A DNA stretch of 64,000 bases, from contig CALWRY010000001.1 of assembly GCA_944384065.1 (NCBI GenBank), positions 1 to 64,000 of the forward strand, given 5' to 3'. How positions within the stretch are numbered: the first letter of the stretch is position 1; each line of letters starts with the position of its first letter. A model generated the notes under the pieces. It was not told the DNA's origin and searched no databases. It saw only the letters and a program-made list of their open reading frames with translations. This DNA is from an uncultured Enterocloster sp. (GTDB lineage Bacteria; Bacillota; Clostridia; Lachnospirales; Lachnospiraceae). Shown here piece by piece: positions 44,137 through 53,641 of this stretch. The position numbers were made by a program, and so were the translations under genes.

Positions 44137-45492
44137 TCACAAATTATCTTTATAAAAAGTTTTCCATTTCCCGCTGACATAGCGCCACACAAAGCAGATG
44201 ACGCGCGCCACCCAGTCGATCACCATGGCCGCCCACACGCCCACAGCGCCAAGCCCCATCTCCACAGCCAGCACATAGCTGAGTCCTATGCGGAATACAA
44301 TCATGGACGCCACGGACACACACATGGGAAATCGCACGTCGTTGGCCGCCCGGAGCACATTGGCCAGGCAGAAAGAGGATGGCCAGAGAAAGATCGCGAA
44401 GCCGCAGTGAATCGCCACCAGAAGCCCTCCAAGCGTCTTCGCCTCCTCCGTGACGCCGTACAGCCTTAAAGTGAGCGGCAGAGTGAGAATCACGCACAGA
44501 CAGCACAGGCCATTAATAATGTAAGAAATCCTCATCATCTTTTTTGCATAATATTCTGCCTGGCCAAAGTCACCCGCTCCCACGCAGCGCCCGATCACGG
44601 TGATGATAGCCAGGTTCATGGCCTGCCCGGGCAGTACCCCCAGGCCATCCAGGTTGTTGGCAATGGCGTTGGCCGCGATGGAGGACGTGCCGAACAGGGT
44701 AATAATCCCCACCACCAGCACCCGGCCAAGCTGAAATACGCTGTTCTCCACCCCATTGGGAATACCGATGTGGAAAATCCGGCGGATCATGGGTAGGCTG
44801 ATGTGCCGGCTCACCCCGATGTGGATATCCAGCCGCTTATTTCGCAGCCGGTACAGAAGGATAAGGCAGGCAGTCATCCGGGACACCAGGGAGGCCGAGG
44901 CTGCGCCTGCCGCTCCCCAGTGGAAAATGAAAATCAGCGCATAGTCCCCGATCACGTTGATGATATTCATTATAATGGAGGCCTCCATGGAAATCCGGGA
45001 ATTTCCCATGGAACGAAACAAAGCGGCGCAGGAATTGTAGACCGCCAAAAACGGATAGGACAGCGCGGACAGAATCAGGTAAACGAGGGCGTTTGCCATC
45101 ACATCCTCCTCCACGCTTCCAAAAAGCAGGGTGAGCAGCTGCCTGCGGAACAGGATGCTTCCCGCCATAATAACAAGGGAAACCAGGCCAGTGACAAGCA
45201 CCAGCTGGTCCGCCGCCTCGCAGGCCCTGCGGGTCTTTTTCTGTCCCAGGTACTGGGAGGCCACCACCGCTCCCCCTGTGGCCACTGCCGCAAATATATT
45301 GATGAACAGCACATTGATCATGTCCACCAGTGACACGCCGGAGGTCGCCGCCTCGCCCACGCTGGACACCATGATGGTGTCCACCATTCCCACAGACACC
45401 GCCAGTATCTGCTCCACAATCAGCGGAAAAATCAGCCGCTGCAGATCCCGGTTGGAAAACAGCAGCTCCCCTCCGTTCTTTTTCGTATTCAT
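44137..45492 (-). CDS. MATE-family efflux transporter
   Basis: Predicted 451-residue, 12-helix MATE protein, the second in the window and not closely similar to the one at 39909-41210. Family stretches include MVDTIMVSSVGEAATSGVSLV near residue 36 and the internal repeat GTSSIAANAIANNLDG. The start follows GGAAGG. Substrate unknown. Confidence 0.9.
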   Translation of the reverse strand: MNTKKNGGELLFSNRDLQRLIFPLIVEQILAVSVGMVDTIMVSSVGEAATSGVSLVDMINVLFINIFAAVATGGAVVASQYLGQKKTRRACEAADQLVLVTGLVSLVIMAGSILFRRQLLTLLFGSVEEDVMANALVYLILSALSYPFLAVYNSCAALFRSMGNSRISMEASIIMNIINVIGDYALIFIFHWGAAGAASASLVSRMTACLILLYRLRNKRLDIHIGVSRHISLPMIRRIFHIGIPNGVENSVFQLGRVLVVGIITLFGTSSIAANAIANNLDGLGVLPGQAMNLAIITVIGRCVGAGDFGQAEYYAKKMMRISYIINGLCCLCVILTLPLTLRLYGVTEEAKTLGGLLVAIHCGFAIFLWPSSFCLANVLRAANDVRFPMCVSVASMIVFRIGLSYVLAVEMGLGAVGVWAAMVIDWVARVICFVWRYVSGKWKTFYKDNL

Positions 45493-45532
45493 TCTCTTAC
45501 ACCTTCCTCTTAGGGCCCGTCCGCCTGCACCC

Positions 45533-47056
45533 CTAAGAGCCGGACCGGGTCTTCTCTATCCGGCTCTTTATCTCCTGCTCCTGCGCGTCAAAGAGCAGCT
45601 CCTTATTGTACTGATAATACCTCTCGCAGTCGTACTCATTTAAGAACTCCAGCGCCCCCTGGCTGGTGTTGAGCTCCGTCACAAAAATCACCATCTGCTG
45701 TCCCCGGCCGAAGGCCGCCTCCATAAAATCAAAGGCGTGCTCCAGCCGGGCGCCGTTCTCCTCCTTCCCGGCCTCATAGCCGTCGCTTGCCTCCATGAAG
45801 CGCTCCCTGAGGAACTGCCAGGCAGACTCCCCCTGCAGCTCTCCTGCGCGCAGGCCGTCCGCCCAGGCAGAAAGCCGCTCTTCTGTCCTCCGGTACACCC
45901 GATCCTGAAGGCGGGTGAGCAGACCGCTCTCTTTCCTCTGCACCCGAAAGGCTTCCAGTTCCCGGCCCTGAGCCTCCAAGACTTCCCAGGGATTCCTGCA
46001 CGCAGGCGCATCTCCAAGGATCTCCTCCCTGCAGGCCTTCATCCGCTCCAGGAGAAGCTCCATCACCTGCCCATTCTCCCGATGGCTCCGGAATCCATTT
46101 TCCAGGCCGGAAAGGAGCAGGCCGGTGAGGCCGAAACCCTCGTCAAAGGGAGCCCTGGCCGCCTTATCGCAGAGGCTTTCATCAAAGTTCCCCTTCAAAA
46201 TCTCCTCCACCCGGTAGGCGTCCTGGTACTTGTAGTAGATCTCCAGATAATTGGCAAAATCCTTGGCGATCCGTGGGTGCTGGATATACTCGCCCACCAC
46301 CTCCCGGTCCGGCTTCTTTCCCAGCTTCTCATACACCAGCAGAAACTGGGACAAATCCTCCCAGCCTCTGGGGGTGGCGAACCGCTTTCCGTCCACATCC
46401 GTCTCCACCTGGCAGAAATTTGCCGGCTTAATACCCAGATAGGACAAGATCGCCGGGTGGATGGCTCGGCTCTTGGCGTACTCCTTCCACACGCCAAAGT
46501 CCGGCTCCACATCCATGCGCTTTACCCGGTCCAGAGTCACCACATCAAAATCCCGAACCGATTTATTGTACTCCGGTGGGTTGCCCGCAGCCACCAGGAT
46601 CCACCCCTGGGGCAGGCGGTGGGTTCCAAAGGTCTTGCACTGGAGAAACTGGAGCATGGCCGGGGCCAGCGTCTCGGAGACGCAGTTGATCTCATCGAGA
46701 AACAGTATTCCCTCCGTAAGCCCTGTCTCCTCCATCCGGTCGTAGACCGAGGCCACAATCTCGCTCATGGTGTACTCTGTCACGGAGTACGTCCGCCCGC
46801 CGTAGGCCTTCTTTTCAATAAAAGGAAGCCCCACCGCGCTCTGCCGGGTATGATGGGTGATGGTGTAGGCCACCAGCCCAATCTCACACTCTCTGGCAAT
46901 CTGCTCCATAATCTGGGTCTTTCCCACTCCAGGGGGACCTATGAGCAGCACCGGCCTCTGCCGGATGGAGGGAATCACATATTCTCCCAGCTCGTCCTTT
47001 AACAGATAGGCCTCTATGGTATTCTTAATCTCTTCCTTCGCCCGCTTAATATTCAT
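45533..47056 (-). CDS. MoxR-like AAA+ ATPase
   Basis: Predicted 507 residues. The start at 47056 (MNIKRAKEE) is chosen over a TTG at 47080; GGAGG lies 12 bases upstream. Walker A GPPGVGKT (40-47), Walker B ILFLDEIN, sensor 1 AAGNPPEYN and an arginine-rich sensor 2 region mark the MoxR group. A C-terminal helical half of about 250 residues is unusually long. It overlaps the VWA-protein gene by 11 bases. MoxR plus VWA pairs typically act as chaperones that insert metal cofactors or mature a partner; the target here is unknown. Confidence 0.9.
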   Translation of the reverse strand: MNIKRAKEEIKNTIEAYLLKDELGEYVIPSIRQRPVLLIGPPGVGKTQIMEQIARECEIGLVAYTITHHTRQSAVGLPFIEKKAYGGRTYSVTEYTMSEIVASVYDRMEETGLTEGILFLDEINCVSETLAPAMLQFLQCKTFGTHRLPQGWILVAAGNPPEYNKSVRDFDVVTLDRVKRMDVEPDFGVWKEYAKSRAIHPAILSYLGIKPANFCQVETDVDGKRFATPRGWEDLSQFLLVYEKLGKKPDREVVGEYIQHPRIAKDFANYLEIYYKYQDAYRVEEILKGNFDESLCDKAARAPFDEGFGLTGLLLSGLENGFRSHRENGQVMELLLERMKACREEILGDAPACRNPWEVLEAQGRELEAFRVQRKESGLLTRLQDRVYRRTEERLSAWADGLRAGELQGESAWQFLRERFMEASDGYEAGKEENGARLEHAFDFMEAAFGRGQQMVIFVTELNTSQGALEFLNEYDCERYYQYNKELLFDAQEQEIKSRIEKTRSGS

Positions 47057-48404
47057 GTCCTTGTTCTTCCTCCAGCACAACCTTCATCGCCCAGGGCGGA
47101 ACCCCCTCATCCGAAAACAGGGACTCCACAAAGACGAATGCCGCGTCATAGGGCGGCGGCTTGACCGGGTAGATGCCCTTTCCGTCTGTAAAATAAATGA
47201 GTCCCCGCAGCCCCGGCGCCTTCCCGCTCCTTTTAAGGCCTGTCACATACTCAAAGGCCGGGCGGAAATCCGTCCCTCCATAGCCCTGAATCTGAAATGC
47301 CTCCATATATCCGCGCAGCTCCTCCCGATCCGCAATCAGGGTATCCGACCGCACCTGGTCATCACACTGGATGACGTGAATGCGTACTTTCCGGAAATAG
47401 GTCTCTGACTCCGAGAGCACGTCGTAGGTCTCCTCCAGGAAGCGCTGAACCAGCTCCCCGGAGCAGGACATAGAGGTGTCAATGACAATGGCAAACTCCT
47501 CAATCCGGCGGATCTCCCTCGACTCAAGGGGCTCCAGAAGCGGCATATTGCCGTAGAGGGAAAGCCCATAGGAATAATAGGCATAGTCAAAGGAATCCGG
47601 ATCCACCTGGAGCTCCTCCCGGAGCACAGAGAATTTCTTCAGAAACCGGCGGTAATCATGCCTCTCCCGGTTCTCCACCCGCAGGGAATCTAAGAGGGGA
47701 TCGCCGCCTCCCGGATCCTCCCCGCCCAGAGCCTCCATGGCGGACTGGGCCTTCTCCCGGTTCTCCTGCCACTTATTCTGCTGCGGCAGAGAGGCAGAGG
47801 GATCCTCACTCTCCCACAGGTCATGGCTGTCCGCAAAAAACTCCGCAGCCAGCCTGGCGAAACGGCGCTCATCCAGGTTCATTTTCTTTAAGACACCGTA
47901 GATCCGCTGGGCTGTCAGGGCTGTGTCCCGTCCGGTCTTTCGCTCCAGCTCCCGGCCCAGCCGCAGATAGAGCTCTCTGCGCCCAGCACTGGGCGGCACC
48001 CGCAGGCAGGGCTTTAAAAGCCCGTCAATCAGCCACTCCACAGCGATGTCGCAGGCCAGATCCCAGTACGCCTTATCCCGGCTCCCTCGGATATACATGT
48101 GGCAGAACAGGCAGTGAAGCAGCATGTGCAGGAATGCCCGGTTCACCAGCACCCGGCCCCGCTCATAGAGGGAAAACAAAAAATCAGGGCCATAGTGCAG
48201 CATCCGTCCATCCACCGCCAGCCCGGCCCGGCTCCAGTCCGCCTCAAAGCCCAGGCTGCTTAACGGCAGATCCAGAAAGGGCATATTGACATAGAGCTCA
48301 TTTCGGGACTGGGTCAGTATCTGCACGCACAGCTCCACCTGGTCAAGCTCCTGCAGCTGGCGAAGCCTTGCGGGATTTGCCGGGCCGCGTCCCTCCTGCG
48401 TCAC
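47046..48404 (-). CDS. VWA-like protein with zincin-like N-terminal domain
   Basis: Predicted 452 residues, DUF2201-like. The GTG start at 48404 overlaps the preceding stop codon by four bases and has GGGGAGG upstream. The N-terminal domain contains a zinc-protease-like His cluster (HMLLHCLFCH, His93/97/102) without the usual Glu, so peptidase activity is doubtful. The C-terminal VWA-like domain has a full MIDAS: DTSMS, a Thr in GGTDFRP, and TDG. It is the natural partner of the MoxR ATPase encoded next. Confidence 0.87.
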   Translation of the reverse strand: MTQEGRGPANPARLRQLQELDQVELCVQILTQSRNELYVNMPFLDLPLSSLGFEADWSRAGLAVDGRMLHYGPDFLFSLYERGRVLVNRAFLHMLLHCLFCHMYIRGSRDKAYWDLACDIAVEWLIDGLLKPCLRVPPSAGRRELYLRLGRELERKTGRDTALTAQRIYGVLKKMNLDERRFARLAAEFFADSHDLWESEDPSASLPQQNKWQENREKAQSAMEALGGEDPGGGDPLLDSLRVENRERHDYRRFLKKFSVLREELQVDPDSFDYAYYSYGLSLYGNMPLLEPLESREIRRIEEFAIVIDTSMSCSGELVQRFLEETYDVLSESETYFRKVRIHVIQCDDQVRSDTLIADREELRGYMEAFQIQGYGGTDFRPAFEYVTGLKRSGKAPGLRGLIYFTDGKGIYPVKPPPYDAAFVFVESLFSDEGVPPWAMKVVLEEEQGHEY

Positions 48405-48835
48405 GGCCCGGCCTCCCCTGACGGCTGCTCTCCCTCTGTCATGGACGCGTGCTCCGCCCTTATCTCCTCATACAGGCGATAGAAGGTCCACCCGCTGTTT
48501 TGCTCCGTGAGCACTGCCTTTAGATCAATCTTCGGAACCCCGGCCCTCCGCAGGGAGGAAAGAAGGAGATCCAGTCTCCCCCCGGAAAACCCTTTGAGCA
48601 CCAGAACCTGCTCCGGTATCACCGGCAGCTCCCCCTCTGCCTCGGCCTCCTGCCTCTCAAAGCCCTTCAGCCCTGCCAGATATCCCACGGTCTGGTTCAC
48701 GTCCTCAGGCCCTACATTCCGTATCCGCACTCCCATGCGCACAAACACGCTCTTCATCAGCGCTGTCTGCCTGGCCGGGATCCCCTTTCCCGGGTTATAG
48801 TAGAGGGCCATCTCTCCTCTTATCTGCACCTTCAT
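48401..48835 (-). CDS. DUF3783-domain protein
   Basis: Predicted 144 residues, function unknown. The C-terminal two thirds (about 65-130, VLVLKGFSGGRLDLLLSSLR and then KAVLTEQNSGWTF) match DUF3783 as I know it. Its ribosome site AAGGAG lies in the end of dtd, and its stop codon overlaps the VWA gene start, so the four genes are tightly coupled. Confidence 0.75.
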   Translation of the reverse strand: MKVQIRGEMALYYNPGKGIPARQTALMKSVFVRMGVRIRNVGPEDVNQTVGYLAGLKGFERQEAEAEGELPVIPEQVLVLKGFSGGRLDLLLSSLRRAGVPKIDLKAVLTEQNSGWTFYRLYEEIRAEHASMTEGEQPSGEAGP

Positions 48836-48842
48836 TCTCCTT

Positions 48843-49292
48843 TCAGAACAGCTCCCCGCTGTCCAGCATCAGCGTAAAGGGGCCGTCATTTAAAAGCTCT
48901 ACCTTCATGTCCGCGCCGAACCGCCCCTTCTCCACCTGGGCCACATGGGTGCGGCACCGCTCCATGAAGCGCTCATAGAGGGCATCCGCCATCCCTGGCT
49001 CCCCTGCCTTTATAAAGCTGGGCCGGTTCCCCTTTTTGCAGTCCGCATACAGGGTAAACTGGCTGATGACGAGAAGGGCCCCGCCCACATCCGCCAGGGA
49101 GCGGTTGGTCTTTCCATTTTCATCCTCAAATATCCGCAGGCGGCAGATCTTATCCGCCATCCGGTCCGCCATCTCTTCGGTATCCTCCCCGGACACTCCC
49201 AGGAGAATCAAAAATCCCTTTCCTATTCTTCCCAAAACCTCTCCGTCCACGCTGACCTGGGCGCGGCTCACACGCTGTACCACTGCACGCAT
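48843..49292 (-). CDS. dtd: D-aminoacyl-tRNA deacylase
   Basis: Predicted 149 residues, normal length. It removes D-amino acids (and glycine) mischarged onto tRNA. The cross-subunit active-site motifs SQFTLYADC and NDGPFT are present, as is the MRAVVQRV start. AAGGAG lies eight bases before the ATG at 49292. It is part of the long minus-strand run with the alarmone synthetase and S1 genes, a translation-linked set. Confidence 0.96.
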   Translation of the reverse strand: MRAVVQRVSRAQVSVDGEVLGRIGKGFLILLGVSGEDTEEMADRMADKICRLRIFEDENGKTNRSLADVGGALLVISQFTLYADCKKGNRPSFIKAGEPGMADALYERFMERCRTHVAQVEKGRFGADMKVELLNDGPFTLMLDSGELF

Positions 49293-49307
49293 TATTCTGA
49301 CTCCTTT

Positions 49308-51110
49308 TCACCGAAGCAGCATGCGAAGGGAATCCAGAATGCCTCCCGAAGCTGCCTCCTCATACAATATTTCCCTGGCTCTGGCCGGATAATCCGTAAT
49401 CAAATTGTCCGCTCCCAAAAGCGCCATGGATTTTAACTCCGCCGGTCTGTTCACCGTCCACACGTGGACGGCCCGGCCCGCCTCGTGGGCAGCCTCCACC
49501 AGCCGCCGGTTGGCCAGGCTGGAGCGGATGCTGATAAAATCCACGTTTTCATCTTCATAGTAGCGCCCGTAGGCTGCCGGCAGTATAAGGCCGGTTTTCA
49601 GCTCCGGGCAGACCGCCTTCACCCGCTCTAGGTAGGAGAGGCGCACGGAGGATATCACGCACTGCTCCTCCATTCCCCACTCCCTTATAATCTCCGCCGT
49701 CTTTTCCGGAAGACAGCTGTCCGCCCCCAGATCCTTAAGCTCAATATTGAGCTTAAGCCTCCCCTGGCAGAGCGTAAGGGCTTCCTCCAGAGTGGGAATT
49801 CCCTCTCCCGCAAACTCCTCTGAAAAATAGCTCCCCACGTCAAGGCCCCGCGCCTCCTCAAGGGTCAGATCCCCCAGCCGCCGGTTCACCCCTGCCACCC
49901 GCTTCAAATTTATATCGTGACAGAGAACCACCGCTCCGTCCTCTGTGGTCTGCACGTCGATCTCCGCTGCGTCCGCCATCTCCTCCATGGCAGCGGTGAG
50001 CGCCGCAAGGGTATTCTCCGGAGCCGTCCGGCTGCTCCCCCGGTGGGCCGTGATCTCCGTCTGACCCAGGGAGGACCAGTCAAAGGCCGTGCCATTGCGG
50101 GCCATATCCCATATAAGAAACAGGCTCGCCGCCACAGCCGCCGTGGTGATGCGCAGAAACCATTTTTTCCTGCCGGGGCCGGCATACGGCGCAGCAGGAT
50201 CCCAGGCCTCCCCCGGCTCTTTGCCTCCGGCTGCCCGATAGTAAGCGGCGGTCAGCACGCTGTAATCCACTGCGGACGCCAGGATGGAGCCCAAAAAGAG
50301 AAGGCACGCCTCCAGCCGCGCTGCCGTTTCCGTCAGCACCGCCGCTGCCGTATAGGCATCTCCAAACAAAGTCATATACAGGGCGCAGAAAAAAACAAGG
50401 ACAGCGTAAAACAGAATGAGGAGAGCCGCCAGCGCTCCATTCGCCGCCAAAAGGAGGCCGCTTAAGCGCAGCCACCGGCCAGCCAGCAGCCGGCGCCCCC
50501 TCCGCACCCCATCCGCAAACCGCCGGCGCTCCACCATACAGGTGAAAAATACCAGCATGGCCGGAATCCCCGCGAACATCATGAGCGCAGCAGCTGCGGC
50601 CAGCACAAACGGGATTCCCAAGGCTGCCAAAAGCTCGTCCAGGATAAAGTCTATGGGCCTGATCCGCGAAAAGACCCGCAGCAAAATCCAGCCGTTCATG
50701 AACAGGGCGCCCATCACGGCCAGGGGCAGAAGCTGCCAATTTTTCTTTTTTATCTCATCCCGATTTTTTTCCAGAGCTCCCCTGCAGATGGCAAGCCCGT
50801 CCACCGTCCTGCGATGCGCCGACGCCTGGCAGGCGGTGAGGATTCCTCCCACCTCCCCGGCAATGAGAAGCGCCCCCAGAAACAGCAGAAACAGGAGGAT
50901 TGCCGCCGTCAAGGGGCACAGGAGAAACTCCTCCAGATTGCTCATGGTCAGGTAGCTGTATCCAGCCCTCTCCAGGGAAAACCGGAGGAGGCTGTCCGCC
51001 AGCCTAACATAGAATGCACCTGCAACCAGCCGGTAGACTGCCTCGAATACTACCAGTTGGCGCAGGTTCATCTTTATCACTGTATGGATCTGTAAAATAA
51101 AATTTGCCAC
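49308..51110 (-). CDS. Glycerophosphodiester phosphodiesterase with membrane domain
   Basis: Predicted 600 residues. The first 330 or so form about six to eight membrane helices of the GDPD membrane domain. The C-terminal GDPD barrel (about 345-590) has TAHRGSSRTAPENT, the EIDVQTTEDG metal motif, and CHDINLKRV, so the catalytic His pair and metal Glu/Asp are present. It hydrolyses glycerophosphodiesters, possibly from lipids or teichoic acids, outside the membrane. The start is a GTG at 51110 with a weak ribosome site; an ATG at 51071 is possible. Confidence 0.9.
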   Translation of the reverse strand: MANFILQIHTVIKMNLRQLVVFEAVYRLVAGAFYVRLADSLLRFSLERAGYSYLTMSNLEEFLLCPLTAAILLFLLFLGALLIAGEVGGILTACQASAHRRTVDGLAICRGALEKNRDEIKKKNWQLLPLAVMGALFMNGWILLRVFSRIRPIDFILDELLAALGIPFVLAAAAALMMFAGIPAMLVFFTCMVERRRFADGVRRGRRLLAGRWLRLSGLLLAANGALAALLILFYAVLVFFCALYMTLFGDAYTAAAVLTETAARLEACLLFLGSILASAVDYSVLTAAYYRAAGGKEPGEAWDPAAPYAGPGRKKWFLRITTAAVAASLFLIWDMARNGTAFDWSSLGQTEITAHRGSSRTAPENTLAALTAAMEEMADAAEIDVQTTEDGAVVLCHDINLKRVAGVNRRLGDLTLEEARGLDVGSYFSEEFAGEGIPTLEEALTLCQGRLKLNIELKDLGADSCLPEKTAEIIREWGMEEQCVISSVRLSYLERVKAVCPELKTGLILPAAYGRYYEDENVDFISIRSSLANRRLVEAAHEAGRAVHVWTVNRPAELKSMALLGADNLITDYPARAREILYEEAASGGILDSLRMLLR

Positions 51111-51121
51111 GTCTGTTCTTC

Positions 51122-51808
51122 TTATGCTTCCTGGGGCGTATCCGAAAGCCCCTTTCCCGCCTGGCTCTCCTGCTGCTGCTTTGCGAAAGCCGTTATCGCC
51201 TCATTTAAGGAAAACATCTTTCCGTCCAGCATATCCACCATATCTGCGCAGGCCTTCAGCTCCTTTAAAAGGTTTGCCGGAGCATTGCCCTCGAACTTGT
51301 AGGCGATTTTGTGCTCTAAGCTGGCCCAGAAGTCCATCGCTACGGATCGGATCTGAATCTCCACCTTGGTCTCCACCGGGCCGTCCGTCAGATAGACGGG
51401 AACTGTCACCACCATGTGGTAGCTCTTATACCCGTTGGGCTTGGGACACTTAATGTAATCCTTCACATGGAGGACCGTCACATCCCCCTGGCTGGCAATC
51501 ATATCCGCTATCTGGTAGATGTCTGAGGTAAAGGAGCAGATGATGCGGATGCCCGCAATATCGCTGAGGTGCTCCATCATATTTTCAATGGTGACCTCAT
51601 AGCCGTCCTTCTTCAGCTTCTTCACAATGCTGTCCGCTGTCTTGAGCCTGGACTTTATATGCTCAATGGGATTGTAGTCATAGCGGTTGGTAAATTCATT
51701 GTTCAAAATCTCTATCTTCGTGTTCACACGTTTGAGAGCGGAATCATAGAGGAACATCACCGAACGCCACTGATCAACCTGGTCGTCCGTCTTAGGGATA
51801 TTGGCCAT
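51122..51808 (-). CDS. Small alarmone synthetase (RelA/SpoT synthetase domain)
   Basis: Predicted 228 residues: a stand-alone (p)ppGpp synthetase of the RelQ/YjbM type with no HD, TGS or ACT domain. Conserved synthetase stretches include IEHIKSRLKTADS (ATP-binding basic residues), DIAGIRIIC with the catalytic Asp, PKPNGYKSYH and the EIQIRS Glu. GGGGGG precedes the ATG. It probably raises (p)ppGpp or pGpp under wall or nutrient stress. The window also carries an HD-only hydrolase-like protein at 3704-4276. Confidence 0.93.
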   Translation of the reverse strand: MANIPKTDDQVDQWRSVMFLYDSALKRVNTKIEILNNEFTNRYDYNPIEHIKSRLKTADSIVKKLKKDGYEVTIENMMEHLSDIAGIRIICSFTSDIYQIADMIASQGDVTVLHVKDYIKCPKPNGYKSYHMVVTVPVYLTDGPVETKVEIQIRSVAMDFWASLEHKIAYKFEGNAPANLLKELKACADMVDMLDGKMFSLNEAITAFAKQQQESQAGKGLSDTPQEA

Positions 51809-51829
51809 TCCTATCCCCCCTGCCTTCCG

Positions 51830-52594
51830 TTACAGTTTTAATCCTTTCAGCAGATCGCCGAGACCTGTGGTCACAGAGGCCGTCTCCTTATAATTGTAGG
51901 TCTCGTGCTCTTCCCGGTCCGCCTGCTGCTCCGCCAGAACCTTCATGCTCAGGCTGATCTTCCCGTTGTCCACAGAGAGGATCTTCACCTTCACCGTCTG
52001 GCCCTCCTTCAGCACTACGCTGGGATGCTTGATCCGCTGGGTGCTGATCTGGGATACGTGAACCAGTCCGTCCACGCCGTCGGCCAGACGCACAAAAGCG
52101 CCGTAGGGCTTTAAGCTGTCCACTGTGCCCTCTACCACATCGCCGGCCTTAAACTGAGCCAGGCGCTCCTTGCGCTCCGCCTCCTTCTTCTCCATCTCGA
52201 CCTGACGTCCGGAGAGAACAAGGCGCTTCTTCTCCCGGTCAACGGTGATAATCACCGTCTCCACGTGCTTGCCCTGCCAGTCCTCCAGCTTCTCCACATA
52301 GCTGGTGGAAAGCTGAGACGCGGGGATAAATGCGCGGACGCCGTCCACATAGGCAACCACGCCGCCCTTTACCGCCTCGGAGATCTTGACCTTCACAATG
52401 GTCTTATCCTCCATCATCTGCGCAAACTGGGCCCACTGCTCGCCTTCCTTGCTGTCGTCCTCCGCTTCCTCCACCCGCTTCTGATCCAGAGCCGCGTAGG
52501 AGGCCTCAAGCTCCTGGGCGTAGTCCTCCATGGTTTCCACAGGCTCCTGGGCTGCAGCCTCCGGGGTTACTTCCAAATTTTTCTCTTCACTCAT
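51830..52594 (-). CDS. S1 RNA-binding domain protein (short RpsA-like)
   Basis: Predicted 254 residues with two S1 domains: about 65-130 (DKTIVKVKISEAVKGGVVAYVDG, FIPASQLS) and about 150-220 (GDVVEGTVDSLKPYGAFVRL, GLVHVSQIS). An acidic N terminus precedes them. Full-length RpsA has four to six S1 domains, so this is a reduced S1-type protein that may bind mRNA on the ribosome. It is the first gene of the long minus-strand run, with an extended -10 promoter upstream. Confidence 0.9.
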   Translation of the reverse strand: MSEEKNLEVTPEAAAQEPVETMEDYAQELEASYAALDQKRVEEAEDDSKEGEQWAQFAQMMEDKTIVKVKISEAVKGGVVAYVDGVRAFIPASQLSTSYVEKLEDWQGKHVETVIITVDREKKRLVLSGRQVEMEKKEAERKERLAQFKAGDVVEGTVDSLKPYGAFVRLADGVDGLVHVSQISTQRIKHPSVVLKEGQTVKVKILSVDNGKISLSMKVLAEQQADREEHETYNYKETASVTTGLGDLLKGLKL

Positions 52595-52685
52595 AATTAT
52601 CTCCTCACCTTCCGTATATTGCAGCCGCCAGGACGGCAGGTGTCTTCCTTTCCGCCTCCGGATAGCCGCGAATAGATTCCCCTAC

Positions 52686-52694
52686 ATTATAGCA
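52686..52694 (-). promoter_or_regulatory. Extended -10 promoter of the S1-domain gene
   Basis: On the minus strand TGCTATAAT gives a perfect extended -10. The predicted start is about 85 bases upstream of the coding region. Confidence 0.5.
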
Positions 52695-52743
52695 ACAACC
52701 TATGGGATATTTCTACTCTTTTCTTTTAAAAAATTAAAAAATA

Positions 52744-52752
52744 TGCTATGAT
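52744..52752 (+). promoter_or_regulatory. Extended -10 promoter of the PHP gene
   Basis: TGCTATGAT, preceded by an A/T-rich tract, lies about 65 bases upstream of the PHP start and is divergent from the S1-gene promoter. Confidence 0.45.
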
Positions 52753-52816
52753 GCAGTCAGCATAATCCGTTATCGCTCAGCCGTAACCATTTTAAATTAA
52801 GAAAGGATCTGTCTCT

Positions 52817-53641
52817 ATGATTGATTTAATAGACCTGCACACCCACACCATCGCCTGCGGCCACGCCTACAACACGCTCTATGAGATGGCCCGGTCCGCT
52901 TCTGAGAAAGGGCTGGCTCTCTTTGGAAGTTCGGATCATGCTCCCGCCATGCCCGGCAGCTGCCATGAATATTACTTTACCAACTTCCGGGTTATTCCCC
53001 GGGTGCTCTACCACATGCCCATTCTCATGGGCGCCGAGTTAAATATCCTGGATTTTGACGGCCAGGTGGATCTCCCCCCGGACATTCTGAAAAAAATGGA
53101 CTACGCCATTGCCAGCATCCACATTCAATGCATTGCCAAGGGTACTGCGGCTGATTATACCCGCGCCTACGTGAAGGCCATGGAAAATCCCCTGATTCAT
53201 ATCATTGGCCACCCGGATGACTCCCGGCTCCCTGCGGACTATGACACCCTGGCTGCGGCAGCCAGGGAAACGCACACGCTTCTGGAGATCAACAACTCCT
53301 CCTTGCGCCCCGGAAGCATCCGGATCGGGGCAAAGGACAACTGCGCCAGGCTTCTGGAGCGCTGCGCCCACTACGGCGCCTCCGTCATCATGGGCAGCGA
53401 CGCCCACTGCGAGGCGGACGCAGGGAACCACCGCTATGCCATAGAGCTTTTGGAGGAGCTGCAGTTTCCCGAGGATCTCATCGTCAACACCTCCTTAGAT
53501 CGGGCCGCCTCCTTCCTTCCCTGCCTCGCCGCGCGGCTTGACGAGCCCCTTTTGCGCGCCAGGGAAGCGGACGCCCGCCGGGCTCCCTTGCGCGGCGCGG
53601 CGGCAGACAAGCCTTCTGTCGGCGGAGGGATGGAAAAATGA
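52817..53641 (+). CDS. PHP-domain phosphatase (YcdX-like)
   Basis: Predicted 274 residues. Metal-binding motifs of the PHP superfamily are present: DLHTHT, SSDHAP, the Glu in GAELNI, SIH, HPDDSR and GSDAH. The compact size and motif order resemble YcdX/histidinol-phosphatase-like PHP phosphatases. The last 30 residues are an Ala/Arg-rich tail. The stop codon overlaps the LysR start by four bases (ATGA), so they are co-translated. Confidence 0.88.
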   Translation: MIDLIDLHTHTIACGHAYNTLYEMARSASEKGLALFGSSDHAPAMPGSCHEYYFTNFRVIPRVLYHMPILMGAELNILDFDGQVDLPPDILKKMDYAIASIHIQCIAKGTAADYTRAYVKAMENPLIHIIGHPDDSRLPADYDTLAAAARETHTLLEINNSSLRPGSIRIGAKDNCARLLERCAHYGASVIMGSDAHCEADAGNHRYAIELLEELQFPEDLIVNTSLDRAASFLPCLAARLDEPLLRAREADARRAPLRGAAADKPSVGGGMEK

